Source: Ascaris suum
Lineage: Eukaryota > Nematoda > Chromadorea > Rhabditida > Ascarididae
DNA: 64,000 nt
Reading direction: 5' to 3'
Assembly (NCBI GenBank): GCA_013433145.1
Contig: CM024188.1
Location: 8,980,345 to 9,044,344, forward strand
Shown here: positions 12,101 through 27,100 of the stretch, piece by piece
How the letters are laid out: every line of letters begins with the position of its first letter
Numbering within the stretch: the stretch's first letter is position 1
Translations under genes and position numbers: made by a program
The notes under the pieces: model-generated
Databases searched by the model: none
The model's input: the letters and a program-made list of their open reading frames with translations, nothing else
Told to the model about the DNA's origin: nothing

Positions 12101-15100
12101 CCGAACTTGTACCACGATAAACGGCATTTTTTGTGCATTATTCGTGCAATTTGAGATTTATTCCATGATCAATTGGAAGGGAATAATTAATCATTTTTTG
12201 CTGTCAATTTTGCTCCAGCTGAGCCGAACTTGTACCACGATAAACGGCATTTTTTGTGCATTATTCGTGCAATTTGAGATTTATTCCATGATCAATTGGA
12301 AGGGAATAATTAATCATTTTTTGCTGTCAATTTTGCTCCAGCTGAGCCGAACTTGTACCACGATAAACGGCATTTTTTGTGCATTATTCGTGCAATTTGA
12401 GATTTATTCCATGATCAATTGGAAGGGAATAATTAATCATTTTTTGCTGTCAATTTTGCTCCAGCTGAGCCGAACTTGTACCACGATAAACGGCATTTTT
12501 TGTGCATTATTCGTGCAATTTGAGATTTATTCCATGATCAATTGGAAGGGAATAATTAATCATTTTTTGCTGTCAATTTTGCTCCAGCTGAGCCGAACTT
12601 GTACCACGATAAACGGCATTTTTTGTGCATTATTCGTGCAATTTGAGATTTATTCCATGATCAATTGGAAGGGAATAATTAATCATTTTTTGCTGTCAAT
12701 TTTGCTCCAGCTGAGCCGAACTTGTACCACGATAAACGGCATTTTTTGTGCATTATTCGTGCAATTTGAGATTTATTCCATGATCAATTGGAAGGGAATA
12801 ATTAATCATTTTTTGCTGTCAATTTTGCTCCAGCTGAGCCGAACTTGTACCACGATAAACGGCATTTTTTGTGCATTATTCGTGCAATTTGAGATTTATT
12901 CCATGATCAATTGGAAGGGAATAATTAATCATTTTTTGCTGTCAATTTTGCTCCAGCTGAGCCGAACTTGTACCACGATAAACGGCATTTTTTGTGCATT
13001 ATTCGTGCAATTTGAGATTTATTCCATGATCAATTGGAAGGGAATAATTAATCATTTTTTGCTGTCAATTTTGCTCCAGCTGAGCCGAACTTGTACCACG
13101 ATAAACGGCATTTTTTGTGCATTATTCGTGCAATTTGAGATTTATTCCATGATCAATTGGAAGGGAATAATTAATCATTTTTTGCTGTCAATTTTGCTCC
13201 AGCTGAGCCGAACTTGTACCACGATAAACGGCATTTTTTGTGCATTATTCGTGCAATTTGAGATTTATTCCATGATCAATTGGAAGGGAATAATTAATCA
13301 TTTTTTGCTGTCAATTTTGCTCCAGCTGAGCCGAACTTGTACCACGATAAACGGCATTTTTTGTGCATTATTCGTGCAATTTGAGATTTATTCCATGATC
13401 AATTGGAAGGGAATAATTAATCATTTTTTGCTGTCAATTTTGCTCCAGCTGAGCCGAACTTGTACCACGATAAACGGCATTTTTTGTGCATTATTCGTGC
13501 AATTTGAGATTTATTCCATGATCAATTGGAAGGGAATAATTAATCATTTTTTGCTGTCAATTTTGCTCCAGCTGAGCCGAACTTGTACCACGATAAACGG
13601 CATTTTTTGTGCATTATTCGTGCAATTTGAGATTTATTCCATGATCAATTGGAAGGGAATAATTAATCATTTTTTGCTGTCAATTTTGCTCCAGCTGAGC
13701 CGAACTTGTACCACGATAAACGGCATTTTTTGTGCATTATTCGTGCAATTTGAGATTTATTCCATGATCAATTGGAAGGGAATAATTAATCATTTTTTGC
13801 TGTCAATTTTGCTCCAGCTGAGCCGAACTTGTACCACGATAAACGGCATTTTTTGTGCATTATTCGTGCAATTTGAGATTTATTCCATGATCAATTGGAA
13901 GGGAATAATTAATCATTTTTTGCTGTCAATTTTGCTCCAGCTGAGCCGAACTTGTACCACGATAAACGGCATTTTTTGTGCATTATTCGTGCAATTTGAG
14001 ATTTATTCCATGATCAATTGGAAGGGAATAATTAATCATTTTTTGCTGTCAATTTTGCTCCAGCTGAGCCGAACTTGTACCACGATAAACGGCATTTTTT
14101 GTGCATTATTCGTGCAATTTGAGATTTATTCCATGATCAATTGGAAGGGAATAATTAATCATTTTTTGCTGTCAATTTTGCTCCAGCTGAGCCGAACTTG
14201 TACCACGATAAACGGCATTTTTTGTGCATTATTCGTGCAATTTGAGATTTATTCCATGATCAATTGGAAGGGAATAATTAATCATTTTTTGCTGTCAATT
14301 TTGCTCCAGCTGAGCCGAACTTGTACCACGATAAACGGCATTTTTTGTGCATTATTCGTGCAATTTGAGATTTATTCCATGATCAATTGGAAGGGAATAA
14401 TTAATCATTTTTTGCTGTCAATTTTGCTCCAGCTGAGCCGAACTTGTACCACGATAAACGGCATTTTTTGTGCATTATTCGTGCAATTTGAGATTTATTC
14501 CATGATCAATTGGAAGGGAATAATTAATCATTTTTTGCTGTCAATTTTGCTCCAGCTGAGCCGAACTTGTACCACGATAAACGGCATTTTTTGTGCATTA
14601 TTCGTGCAATTTGAGATTTATTCCATGATCAATTGGAAGGGAATAATTAATCATTTTTTGCTGTCAATTTTGCTCCAGCTGAGCCGAACTTGTACCACGA
14701 TAAACGGCATTTTTTGTGCATTATTCGTGCAATTTGAGATTTATTCCATGATCAATTGGAAGGGAATAATTAATCATTTTTTGCTGTCAATTTTGCTCCA
14801 GCTGAGCCGAACTTGTACCACGATAAACGGCATTTTTTGTGCATTATTCGTGCAATTTGAGATTTATTCCATGATCAATTGGAAGGGAATAATTAATCAT
14901 TTTTTGCTGTCAATTTTGCTCCAGCTGAGCCGAACTTGTACCACGATAAACGGCATTTTTTGTGCATTATTCGTGCAATTTGAGATTTATTCCATGATCA
15001 ATTGGAAGGGAATAATTAATCATTTTTTGCTGTCAATTTTGCTCCAGCTGAGCCGAACTTGTACCACGATAAACGGCATTTTTTGTGCATTATTCGTGCA

Positions 15101-18100
15101 ATTTGAGATTTATTCCATGATCAATTGGAAGGGAATAATTAATCATTTTTTGCTGTCAATTTTGCTCCAGCTGAGCCGAACTTGTACCACGATAAACGGC
15201 ATTTTTTGTGCATTATTCGTGCAATTTGAGATTTATTCCATGATCAATTGGAAGGGAATAATTAATCATTTTTTGCTGTCAATTTTGCTCCAGCTGAGCC
15301 GAACTTGTACCACGATAAACGGCATTTTTTGTGCATTATTCGTGCAATTTGAGATTTATTCCATGATCAATTGGAAGGGAATAATTAATCATTTTTTGCT
15401 GTCAATTTTGCTCCAGCTGAGCCGAACTTGTACCACGATAAACGGCATTTTTTGTGCATTATTCGTGCAATTTGAGATTTATTCCATGATCAATTGGAAG
15501 GGAATAATTAATCATTTTTTGCTGTCAATTTTGCTCCAGCTGAGCCGAACTTGTACCACGATAAACGGCATTTTTTGTGCATTATTCGTGCAATTTGAGA
15601 TTTATTCCATGATCAATTGGAAGGGAATAATTAATCATTTTTTGCTGTCAATTTTGCTCCAGCTGAGCCGAACTTGTACCACGATAAACGGCATTTTTTG
15701 TGCATTATTCGTGCAATTTGAGATTTATTCCATGATCAATTGGAAGGGAATAATTAATCATTTTTTGCTGTCAATTTTGCTCCAGCTGAGCCGAACTTGT
15801 ACCACGATAAACGGCATTTTTTGTGCATTATTCGTGCAATTTGAGATTTATTCCATGATCAATTGGAAGGGAATAATTAATCATTTTTTGCTGTCAATTT
15901 TGCTCCAGCTGAGCCGAACTTGTACCACGATAAACGGCATTTTTTGTGCATTATTCGTGCAATTTGAGATTTATTCCATGATCAATTGGAAGGGAATAAT
16001 TAATCATTTTTTGCTGTCAATTTTGCTCCAGCTGAGCCGAACTTGTACCACGATAAACGGCATTTTTTGTGCATTATTCGTGCAATTTGAGATTTATTCC
16101 ATGATCAATTGGAAGGGAATAATTAATCATTTTTTGCTGTCAATTTTGCTCCAGCTGAGCCGAACTTGTACCACGATAAACGGCATTTTTTGTGCATTAT
16201 TCGTGCAATTTGAGATTTATTCCATGATCAATTGGAAGGGAATAATTAATCATTTTTTGCTGTCAATTTTGCTCCAGCTGAGCCGAACTTGTACCACGAT
16301 AAACGGCATTTTTTGTGCATTATTCGTGCAATTTGAGATTTATTCCATGATCAATTGGAAGGGAATAATTAATCATTTTTTGCTGTCAATTTTGCTCCAG
16401 CTGAGCCGAACTTGTACCACGATAAACGGCATTTTTTGTGCATTATTCGTGCAATTTGAGATTTATTCCATGATCAATTGGAAGGGAATAATTAATCATT
16501 TTTTGCTGTCAATTTTGCTCCAGCTGAGCCGAACTTGTACCACGATAAACGGCATTTTTTGTGCATTATTCGTGCAATTTGAGATTTATTCCATGATCAA
16601 TTGGAAGGGAATAATTAATCATTTTTTGCTGTCAATTTTGCTCCAGCTGAGCCGAACTTGTACCACGATAAACGGCATTTTTTGTGCATTATTCGTGCAA
16701 TTTGAGATTTATTCCATGATCAATTGGAAGGGAATAATTAATCATTTTTTGCTGTCAATTTTGCTCCAGCTGAGCCGAACTTGTACCACGATAAACGGCA
16801 TTTTTTGTGCATTATTCGTGCAATTTGAGATTTATTCCATGATCAATTGGAAGGGAATAATTAATCATTTTTTGCTGTCAATTTTGCTCCAGCTGAGCCG
16901 AACTTGTACCACGATAAACGGCATTTTTTGTGCATTATTCGTGCAATTTGAGATTTATTCCATGATCAATTGGAAGGGAATAATTAATCATTTTTTGCTG
17001 TCAATTTTGCTCCAGCTGAGCCGAACTTGTACCACGATAAACGGCATTTTTTGTGCATTATTCGTGCAATTTGAGATTTATTCCATGATCAATTGGAAGG
17101 GAATAATTAATCATTTTTTGCTGTCAATTTTGCTCCAGCTGAGCCGAACTTGTACCACGATAAACGGCATTTTTTGTGCATTATTCGTGCAATTTGAGAT
17201 TTATTCCATGATCAATTGGAAGGGAATAATTAATCATTTTTTGCTGTCAATTTTGCTCCAGCTGAGCCGAACTTGTACCACGATAAACGGCATTTTTTGT
17301 GCATTATTCGTGCAATTTGAGATTTATTCCATGATCAATTGGAAGGGAATAATTAATCATTTTTTGCTGTCAATTTTGCTCCAGCTGAGCCGAACTTGTA
17401 CCACGATAAACGGCATTTTTTGTGCATTATTCGTGCAATTTGAGATTTATTCCATGATCAATTGGAAGGGAATAATTAATCATTTTTTGCTGTCAATTTT
17501 GCTCCAGCTGAGCCGAACTTGTACCACGATAAACGGCATTTTTTGTGCATTATTCGTGCAATTTGAGATTTATTCCATGATCAATTGGAAGGGAATAATT
17601 AATCATTTTTTGCTGTCAATTTTGCTCCAGCTGAGCCGAACTTGTACCACGATAAACGGCATTTTTTGTGCATTATTCGTGCAATTTGAGATTTATTCCA
17701 TGATCAATTGGAAGGGAATAATTAATCATTTTTTGCTGTCAATTTTGCTCCAGCTGAGCCGAACTTGTACCACGATAAACGGCATTTTTTGTGCATTATT
17801 CGTGCAATTTGAGATTTATTCCATGATCAATTGGAAGGGAATAATTAATCATTTTTTGCTGTCAATTTTGCTCCAGCTGAGCCGAACTTGTACCACGATA
17901 AACGGCATTTTTTGTGCATTATTCGTGCAATTTGAGATTTATTCCATGATCAATTGGAAGGGAATAATTAATCATTTTTTGCTGTCAATTTTGCTCCAGC
18001 TGAGCCGAACTTGTACCACGATAAACGGCATTTTTTGTGCATTATTCGTGCAATTTGAGATTTATTCCATGATCAATTGGAAGGGAATAATTAATCATTT

Positions 18101-21100
18101 TTTGCTGTCAATTTTGCTCCAGCTGAGCCGAACTTGTACCACGATAAACGGCATTTTTTGTGCATTATTCGTGCAATTTGAGATTTATTCCATGATCAAT
18201 TGGAAGGGAATAATTAATCATTTTTTGCTGTCAATTTTGCTCCAGCTGAGCCGAACTTGTACCACGATAAACGGCATTTTTTGTGCATTATTCGTGCAAT
18301 TTGAGATTTATTCCATGATCAATTGGAAGGGAATAATTAATCATTTTTTGCTGTCAATTTTGCTCCAGCTGAGCCGAACTTGTACCACGATAAACGGCAT
18401 TTTTTGTGCATTATTCGTGCAATTTGAGATTTATTCCATGATCAATTGGAAGGGAATAATTAATCATTTTTTGCTGTCAATTTTGCTCCAGCTGAGCCGA
18501 ACTTGTACCACGATAAACGGCATTTTTTGTGCATTATTCGTGCAATTTGAGATTTATTCCATGATCAATTGGAAGGGAATAATTAATCATTTTTTGCTGT
18601 CAATTTTGCTCCAGCTGAGCCGAACTTGTACCACGATAAACGGCATTTTTTGTGCATTATTCGTGCAATTTGAGATTTATTCCATGATCAATTGGAAGGG
18701 AATAATTAATCATTTTTTGCTGTCAATTTTGCTCCAGCTGAGCCGAACTTGTACCACGATAAACGGCATTTTTTGTGCATTATTCGTGCAATTTGAGATT
18801 TATTCCATGATCAATTGGAAGGGAATAATTAATCATTTTTTGCTGTCAATTTTGCTCCAGCTGAGCCGAACTTGTACCACGATAAACGGCATTTTTTGTG
18901 CATTATTCGTGCAATTTGAGATTTATTCCATGATCAATTGGAAGGGAATAATTAATCATTTTTTGCTGTCAATTTTGCTCCAGCTGAGCCGAACTTGTAC
19001 CACGATAAACGGCATTTTTTGTGCATTATTCGTGCAATTTGAGATTTATTCCATGATCAATTGGAAGGGAATAATTAATCATTTTTTGCTGTCAATTTTG
19101 CTCCAGCTGAGCCGAACTTGTACCACGATAAACGGCATTTTTTGTGCATTATTCGTGCAATTTGAGATTTATTCCATGATCAATTGGAAGGGAATAATTA
19201 ATCATTTTTTGCTGTCAATTTTGCTCCAGCTGAGCCGAACTTGTACCACGATAAACGGCATTTTTTGTGCATTATTCGTGCAATTTGAGATTTATTCCAT
19301 GATCAATTGGAAGGGAATAATTAATCATTTTTTGCTGTCAATTTTGCTCCAGCTGAGCCGAACTTGTACCACGATAAACGGCATTTTTTGTGCATTATTC
19401 GTGCAATTTGAGATTTATTCCATGATCAATTGGAAGGGAATAATTAATCATTTTTTGCTGTCAATTTTGCTCCAGCTGAGCCGAACTTGTACCACGATAA
19501 ACGGCATTTTTTGTGCATTATTCGTGCAATTTGAGATTTATTCCATGATCAATTGGAAGGGAATAATTAATCATTTTTTGCTGTCAATTTTGCTCCAGCT
19601 GAGCCGAACTTGTACCACGATAAACGGCATTTTTTGTGCATTATTCGTGCAATTTGAGATTTATTCCATGATCAATTGGAAGGGAATAATTAATCATTTT
19701 TTGCTGTCAATTTTGCTCCAGCTGAGCCGAACTTGTACCACGATAAACGGCATTTTTTGTGCATTATTCGTGCAATTTGAGATTTATTCCATGATCAATT
19801 GGAAGGGAATAATTAATCATTTTTTGCTGTCAATTTTGCTCCAGCTGAGCCGAACTTGTACCACGATAAACGGCATTTTTTGTGCATTATTCGTGCAATT
19901 TGAGATTTATTCCATGATCAATTGGAAGGGAATAATTAATCATTTTTTGCTGTCAATTTTGCTCCAGCTGAGCCGAACTTGTACCACGATAAACGGCATT
20001 TTTTGTGCATTATTCGTGCAATTTGAGATTTATTCCATGATCAATTGGAAGGGAATAATTAATCATTTTTTGCTGTCAATTTTGCTCCAGCTGAGCCGAA
20101 CTTGTACCACGATAAACGGCATTTTTTGTGCATTATTCGTGCAATTTGAGATTTATTCCATGATCAATTGGAAGGGAATAATTAATCATTTTTTGCTGTC
20201 AATTTTGCTCCAGCTGAGCCGAACTTGTACCACGATAAACGGCATTTTTTGTGCATTATTCGTGCAATTTGAGATTTATTCCATGATCAATTGGAAGGGA
20301 ATAATTAATCATTTTTTGCTGTCAATTTTGCTCCAGCTGAGCCGAACTTGTACCACGATAAACGGCATTTTTTGTGCATTATTCGTGCAATTTGAGATTT
20401 ATTCCATGATCAATTGGAAGGGAATAATTAATCATTTTTTGCTGTCAATTTTGCTCCAGCTGAGCCGAACTTGTACCACGATAAACGGCATTTTTTGTGC
20501 ATTATTCGTGCAATTTGAGATTTATTCCATGATCAATTGGAAGGGAATAATTAATCATTTTTTGCTGTCAATTTTGCTCCAGCTGAGCCGAACTTGTACC
20601 ACGATAAACGGCATTTTTTGTGCATTATTCGTGCAATTTGAGATTTATTCCATGATCAATTGGAAGGGAATAATTAATCATTTTTTGCTGTCAATTTTGC
20701 TCCAGCTGAGCCGAACTTGTACCACGATAAACGGCATTTTTTGTGCATTATTCGTGCAATTTGAGATTTATTCCATGATCAATTGGAAGGGAATAATTAA
20801 TCATTTTTTGCTGTCAATTTTGCTCCAGCTGAGCCGAACTTGTACCACGATAAACGGCATTTTTTGTGCATTATTCGTGCAATTTGAGATTTATTCCATG
20901 ATCAATTGGAAGGGAATAATTAATCATTTTTTGCTGTCAATTTTGCTCCAGCTGAGCCGAACTTGTACCACGATAAACGGCATTTTTTGTGCATTATTCG
21001 TGCAATTTGAGATTTATTCCATGATCAATTGGAAGGGAATAATTAATCATTTTTTGCTGTCAATTTTGCTCCAGCTGAGCCGAACTTGTACCACGATAAA

Positions 21101-24100
21101 CGGCATTTTTTGTGCATTATTCGTGCAATTTGAGATTTATTCCATGATCAATTGGAAGGGAATAATTAATCATTTTTTGCTGTCAATTTTGCTCCAGCTG
21201 AGCCGAACTTGTACCACGATAAACGGCATTTTTTGTGCATTATTCGTGCAATTTGAGATTTATTCCATGATCAATTGGAAGGGAATAATTAATCATTTTT
21301 TGCTGTCAATTTTGCTCCAGCTGAGCCGAACTTGTACCACGATAAACGGCATTTTTTGTGCATTATTCGTGCAATTTGAGATTTATTCCATGATCAATTG
21401 GAAGGGAATAATTAATCATTTTTTGCTGTCAATTTTGCTCCAGCTGAGCCGAACTTGTACCACGATAAACGGCATTTTTTGTGCATTATTCGTGCAATTT
21501 GAGATTTATTCCATGATCAATTGGAAGGGAATAATTAATCATTTTTTGCTGTCAATTTTGCTCCAGCTGAGCCGAACTTGTACCACGATAAACGGCATTT
21601 TTTGTGCATTATTCGTGCAATTTGAGATTTATTCCATGATCAATTGGAAGGGAATAATTAATCATTTTTTGCTGTCAATTTTGCTCCAGCTGAGCCGAAC
21701 TTGTACCACGATAAACGGCATTTTTTGTGCATTATTCGTGCAATTTGAGATTTATTCCATGATCAATTGGAAGGGAATAATTAATCATTTTTTGCTGTCA
21801 ATTTTGCTCCAGCTGAGCCGAACTTGTACCACGATAAACGGCATTTTTTGTGCATTATTCGTGCAATTTGAGATTTATTCCATGATCAATTGGAAGGGAA
21901 TAATTAATCATTTTTTGCTGTCAATTTTGCTCCAGCTGAGCCGAACTTGTACCACGATAAACGGCATTTTTTGTGCATTATTCGTGCAATTTGAGATTTA
22001 TTCCATGATCAATTGGAAGGGAATAATTAATCATTTTTTGCTGTCAATTTTGCTCCAGCTGAGCCGAACTTGTACCACGATAAACGGCATTTTTTGTGCA
22101 TTATTCGTGCAATTTGAGATTTATTCCATGATCAATTGGAAGGGAATAATTAATCATTTTTTGCTGTCAATTTTGCTCCAGCTGAGCCGAACTTGTACCA
22201 CGATAAACGGCATTTTTTGTGCATTATTCGTGCAATTTGAGATTTATTCCATGATCAATTGGAAGGGAATAATTAATCATTTTTTGCTGTCAATTTTGCT
22301 CCAGCTGAGCCGAACTTGTACCACGATAAACGGCATTTTTTGTGCATTATTCGTGCAATTTGAGATTTATTCCATGATCAATTGGAAGGGAATAATTAAT
22401 CATTTTTTGCTGTCAATTTTGCTCCAGCTGAGCCGAACTTGTACCACGATAAACGGCATTTTTTGTGCATTATTCGTGCAATTTGAGATTTATTCCATGA
22501 TCAATTGGAAGGGAATAATTAATCATTTTTTGCTGTCAATTTTGCTCCAGCTGAGCCGAACTTGTACCACGATAAACGGCATTTTTTGTGCATTATTCGT
22601 GCAATTTGAGATTTATTCCATGATCAATTGGAAGGGAATAATTAATCATTTTTTGCTGTCAATTTTGCTCCAGCTGAGCCGAACTTGTACCACGATAAAC
22701 GGCATTTTTTGTGCATTATTCGTGCAATTTGAGATTTATTCCATGATCAATTGGAAGGGAATAATTAATCATTTTTTGCTGTCAATTTTGCTCCAGCTGA
22801 GCCGAACTTGTACCACGATAAACGGCATTTTTTGTGCATTATTCGTGCAATTTGAGATTTATTCCATGATCAATTGGAAGGGAATAATTAATCATTTTTT
22901 GCTGTCAATTTTGCTCCAGCTGAGCCGAACTTGTACCACGATAAACGGCATTTTTTGTGCATTATTCGTGCAATTTGAGATTTATTCCATGATCAATTGG
23001 AAGGGAATAATTAATCATTTTTTGCTGTCAATTTTGCTCCAGCTGAGCCGAACTTGTACCACGATAAACGGCATTTTTTGTGCATTATTCGTGCAATTTG
23101 AGATTTATTCCATGATCAATTGGAAGGGAATAATTAATCATTTTTTGCTGTCAATTTTGCTCCAGCTGAGCCGAACTTGTACCACGATAAACGGCATTTT
23201 TTGTGCATTATTCGTGCAATTTGAGATTTATTCCATGATCAATTGGAAGGGAATAATTAATCATTTTTTGCTGTCAATTTTGCTCCAGCTGAGCCGAACT
23301 TGTACCACGATAAACGGCATTTTTTGTGCATTATTCGTGCAATTTGAGATTTATTCCATGATCAATTGGAAGGGAATAATTAATCATTTTTTGCTGTCAA
23401 TTTTGCTCCAGCTGAGCCGAACTTGTACCACGATAAACGGCATTTTTTGTGCATTATTCGTGCAATTTGAGATTTATTCCATGATCAATTGGAAGGGAAT
23501 AATTAATCATTTTTTGCTGTCAATTTTGCTCCAGCTGAGCCGAACTTGTACCACGATAAACGGCATTTTTTGTGCATTATTCGTGCAATTTGAGATTTAT
23601 TCCATGATCAATTGGAAGGGAATAATTAATCATTTTTTGCTGTCAATTTTGCTCCAGCTGAGCCGAACTTGTACCACGATAAACGGCATTTTTTGTGCAT
23701 TATTCGTGCAATTTGAGATTTATTCCATGATCAATTGGAAGGGAATAATTAATCATTTTTTGCTGTCAATTTTGCTCCAGCTGAGCCGAACTTGTACCAC
23801 GATAAACGGCATTTTTTGTGCATTATTCGTGCAATTTGAGATTTATTCCATGATCAATTGGAAGGGAATAATTAATCATTTTTTGCTGTCAATTTTGCTC
23901 CAGCTGAGCCGAACTTGTACCACGATAAACGGCATTTTTTGTGCATTATTCGTGCAATTTGAGATTTATTCCATGATCAATTGGAAGGGAATAATTAATC
24001 ATTTTTTGCTGTCAATTTTGCTCCAGCTGAGCCGAACTTGTACCACGATAAACGGCATTTTTTGTGCATTATTCGTGCAATTTGAGATTTATTCCATGAT

Positions 24101-27100
24101 CAATTGGAAGGGAATAATTAATCATTTTTTGCTGTCAATTTTGCTCCAGCTGAGCCGAACTTGTACCACGATAAACGGCATTTTTTGTGCATTATTCGTG
24201 CAATTTGAGATTTATTCCATGATCAATTGGAAGGGAATAATTAATCATTTTTTGCTGTCAATTTTGCTCCAGCTGAGCCGAACTTGTACCACGATAAACG
24301 GCATTTTTTGTGCATTATTCGTGCAATTTGAGATTTATTCCATGATCAATTGGAAGGGAATAATTAATCATTTTTTGCTGTCAATTTTGCTCCAGCTGAG
24401 CCGAACTTGTACCACGATAAACGGCATTTTTTGTGCATTATTCGTGCAATTTGAGATTTATTCCATGATCAATTGGAAGGGAATAATTAATCATTTTTTG
24501 CTGTCAATTTTGCTCCAGCTGAGCCGAACTTGTACCACGATAAACGGCATTTTTTGTGCATTATTCGTGCAATTTGAGATTTATTCCATGATCAATTGGA
24601 AGGGAATAATTAATCATTTTTTGCTGTCAATTTTGCTCCAGCTGAGCCGAACTTGTACCACGATAAACGGCATTTTTTGTGCATTATTCGTGCAATTTGA
24701 GATTTATTCCATGATCAATTGGAAGGGAATAATTAATCATTTTTTGCTGTCAATTTTGCTCCAGCTGAGCCGAACTTGTACCACGATAAACGGCATTTTT
24801 TGTGCATTATTCGTGCAATTTGAGATTTATTCCATGATCAATTGGAAGGGAATAATTAATCATTTTTTGCTGTCAATTTTGCTCCAGCTGAGCCGAACTT
24901 GTACCACGATAAACGGCATTTTTTGTGCATTATTCGTGCAATTTGAGATTTATTCCATGATCAATTGGAAGGGAATAATTAATCATTTTTTGCTGTCAAT
25001 TTTGCTCCAGCTGAGCCGAACTTGTACCACGATAAACGGCATTTTTTGTGCATTATTCGTGCAATTTGAGATTTATTCCATGATCAATTGGAAGGGAATA
25101 ATTAATCATTTTTTGCTGTCAATTTTGCTCCAGCTGAGCCGAACTTGTACCACGATAAACGGCATTTTTTGTGCATTATTCGTGCAATTTGAGATTTATT
25201 CCATGATCAATTGGAAGGGAATAATTAATCATTTTTTGCTGTCAATTTTGCTCCAGCTGAGCCGAACTTGTACCACGATAAACGGCATTTTTTGTGCATT
25301 ATTCGTGCAATTTGAGATTTATTCCATGATCAATTGGAAGGGAATAATTAATCATTTTTTGCTGTCAATTTTGCTCCAGCTGAGCCGAACTTGTACCACG
25401 ATAAACGGCATTTTTTGTGCATTATTCGTGCAATTTGAGATTTATTCCATGATCAATTGGAAGGGAATAATTAATCATTTTTTGCTGTCAATTTTGCTCC
25501 AGCTGAGCCGAACTTGTACCACGATAAACGGCATTTTTTGTGCATTATTCGTGCAATTTGAGATTTATTCCATGATCAATTGGAAGGGAATAATTAATCA
25601 TTTTTTGCTGTCAATTTTGCTCCAGCTGAGCCGAACTTGTACCACGATAAACGGCATTTTTTGTGCATTATTCGTGCAATTTGAGATTTATTCCATGATC
25701 AATTGGAAGGGAATAATTAATCATTTTTTGCTGTCAATTTTGCTCCAGCTGAGCCGAACTTGTACCACGATAAACGGCATTTTTTGTGCATTATTCGTGC
25801 AATTTGAGATTTATTCCATGATCAATTGGAAGGGAATAATTAATCATTTTTTGCTGTCAATTTTGCTCCAGCTGAGCCGAACTTGTACCACGATAAACGG
25901 CATTTTTTGTGCATTATTCGTGCAATTTGAGATTTATTCCATGATCAATTGGAAGGGAATAATTAATCATTTTTTGCTGTCAATTTTGCTCCAGCTGAGC
26001 CGAACTTGTACCACGATAAACGGCATTTTTTGTGCATTATTCGTGCAATTTGAGATTTATTCCATGATCAATTGGAAGGGAATAATTAATCATTTTTTGC
26101 TGTCAATTTTGCTCCAGCTGAGCCGAACTTGTACCACGATAAACGGCATTTTTTGTGCATTATTCGTGCAATTTGAGATTTATTCCATGATCAATTGGAA
26201 GGGAATAATTAATCATTTTTTGCTGTCAATTTTGCTCCAGCTGAGCCGAACTTGTACCACGATAAACGGCATTTTTTGTGCATTATTCGTGCAATTTGAG
26301 ATTTATTCCATGATCAATTGGAAGGGAATAATTAATCATTTTTTGCTGTCAATTTTGCTCCAGCTGAGCCGAACTTGTACCACGATAAACGGCATTTTTT
26401 GTGCATTATTCGTGCAATTTGAGATTTATTCCATGATCAATTGGAAGGGAATAATTAATCATTTTTTGCTGTCAATTTTGCTCCAGCTGAGCCGAACTTG
26501 TACCACGATAAACGGCATTTTTTGTGCATTATTCGTGCAATTTGAGATTTATTCCATGATCAATTGGAAGGGAATAATTAATCATTTTTTGCTGTCAATT
26601 TTGCTCCAGCTGAGCCGAACTTGTACCACGATAAACGGCATTTTTTGTGCATTATTCGTGCAATTTGAGATTTATTCCATGATCAATTGGAAGGGAATAA
26701 TTAATCATTTTTTGCTGTCAATTTTGCTCCAGCTGAGCCGAACTTGTACCACGATAAACGGCATTTTTTGTGCATTATTCGTGCAATTTGAGATTTATTC
26801 CATGATCAATTGGAAGGGAATAATTAATCATTTTTTGCTGTCAATTTTGCTCCAGCTGAGCCGAACTTGTACCACGATAAACGGCATTTTTTGTGCATTA
26901 TTCGTGCAATTTGAGATTTATTCCATGATCAATTGGAAGGGAATAATTAATCATTTTTTGCTGTCAATTTTGCTCCAGCTGAGCCGAACTTGTACCACGA
27001 TAAACGGCATTTTTTGTGCATTATTCGTGCAATTTGAGATTTATTCCATGATCAATTGGAAGGGAATAATTAATCATTTTTTGCTGTCAATTTTGCTCCA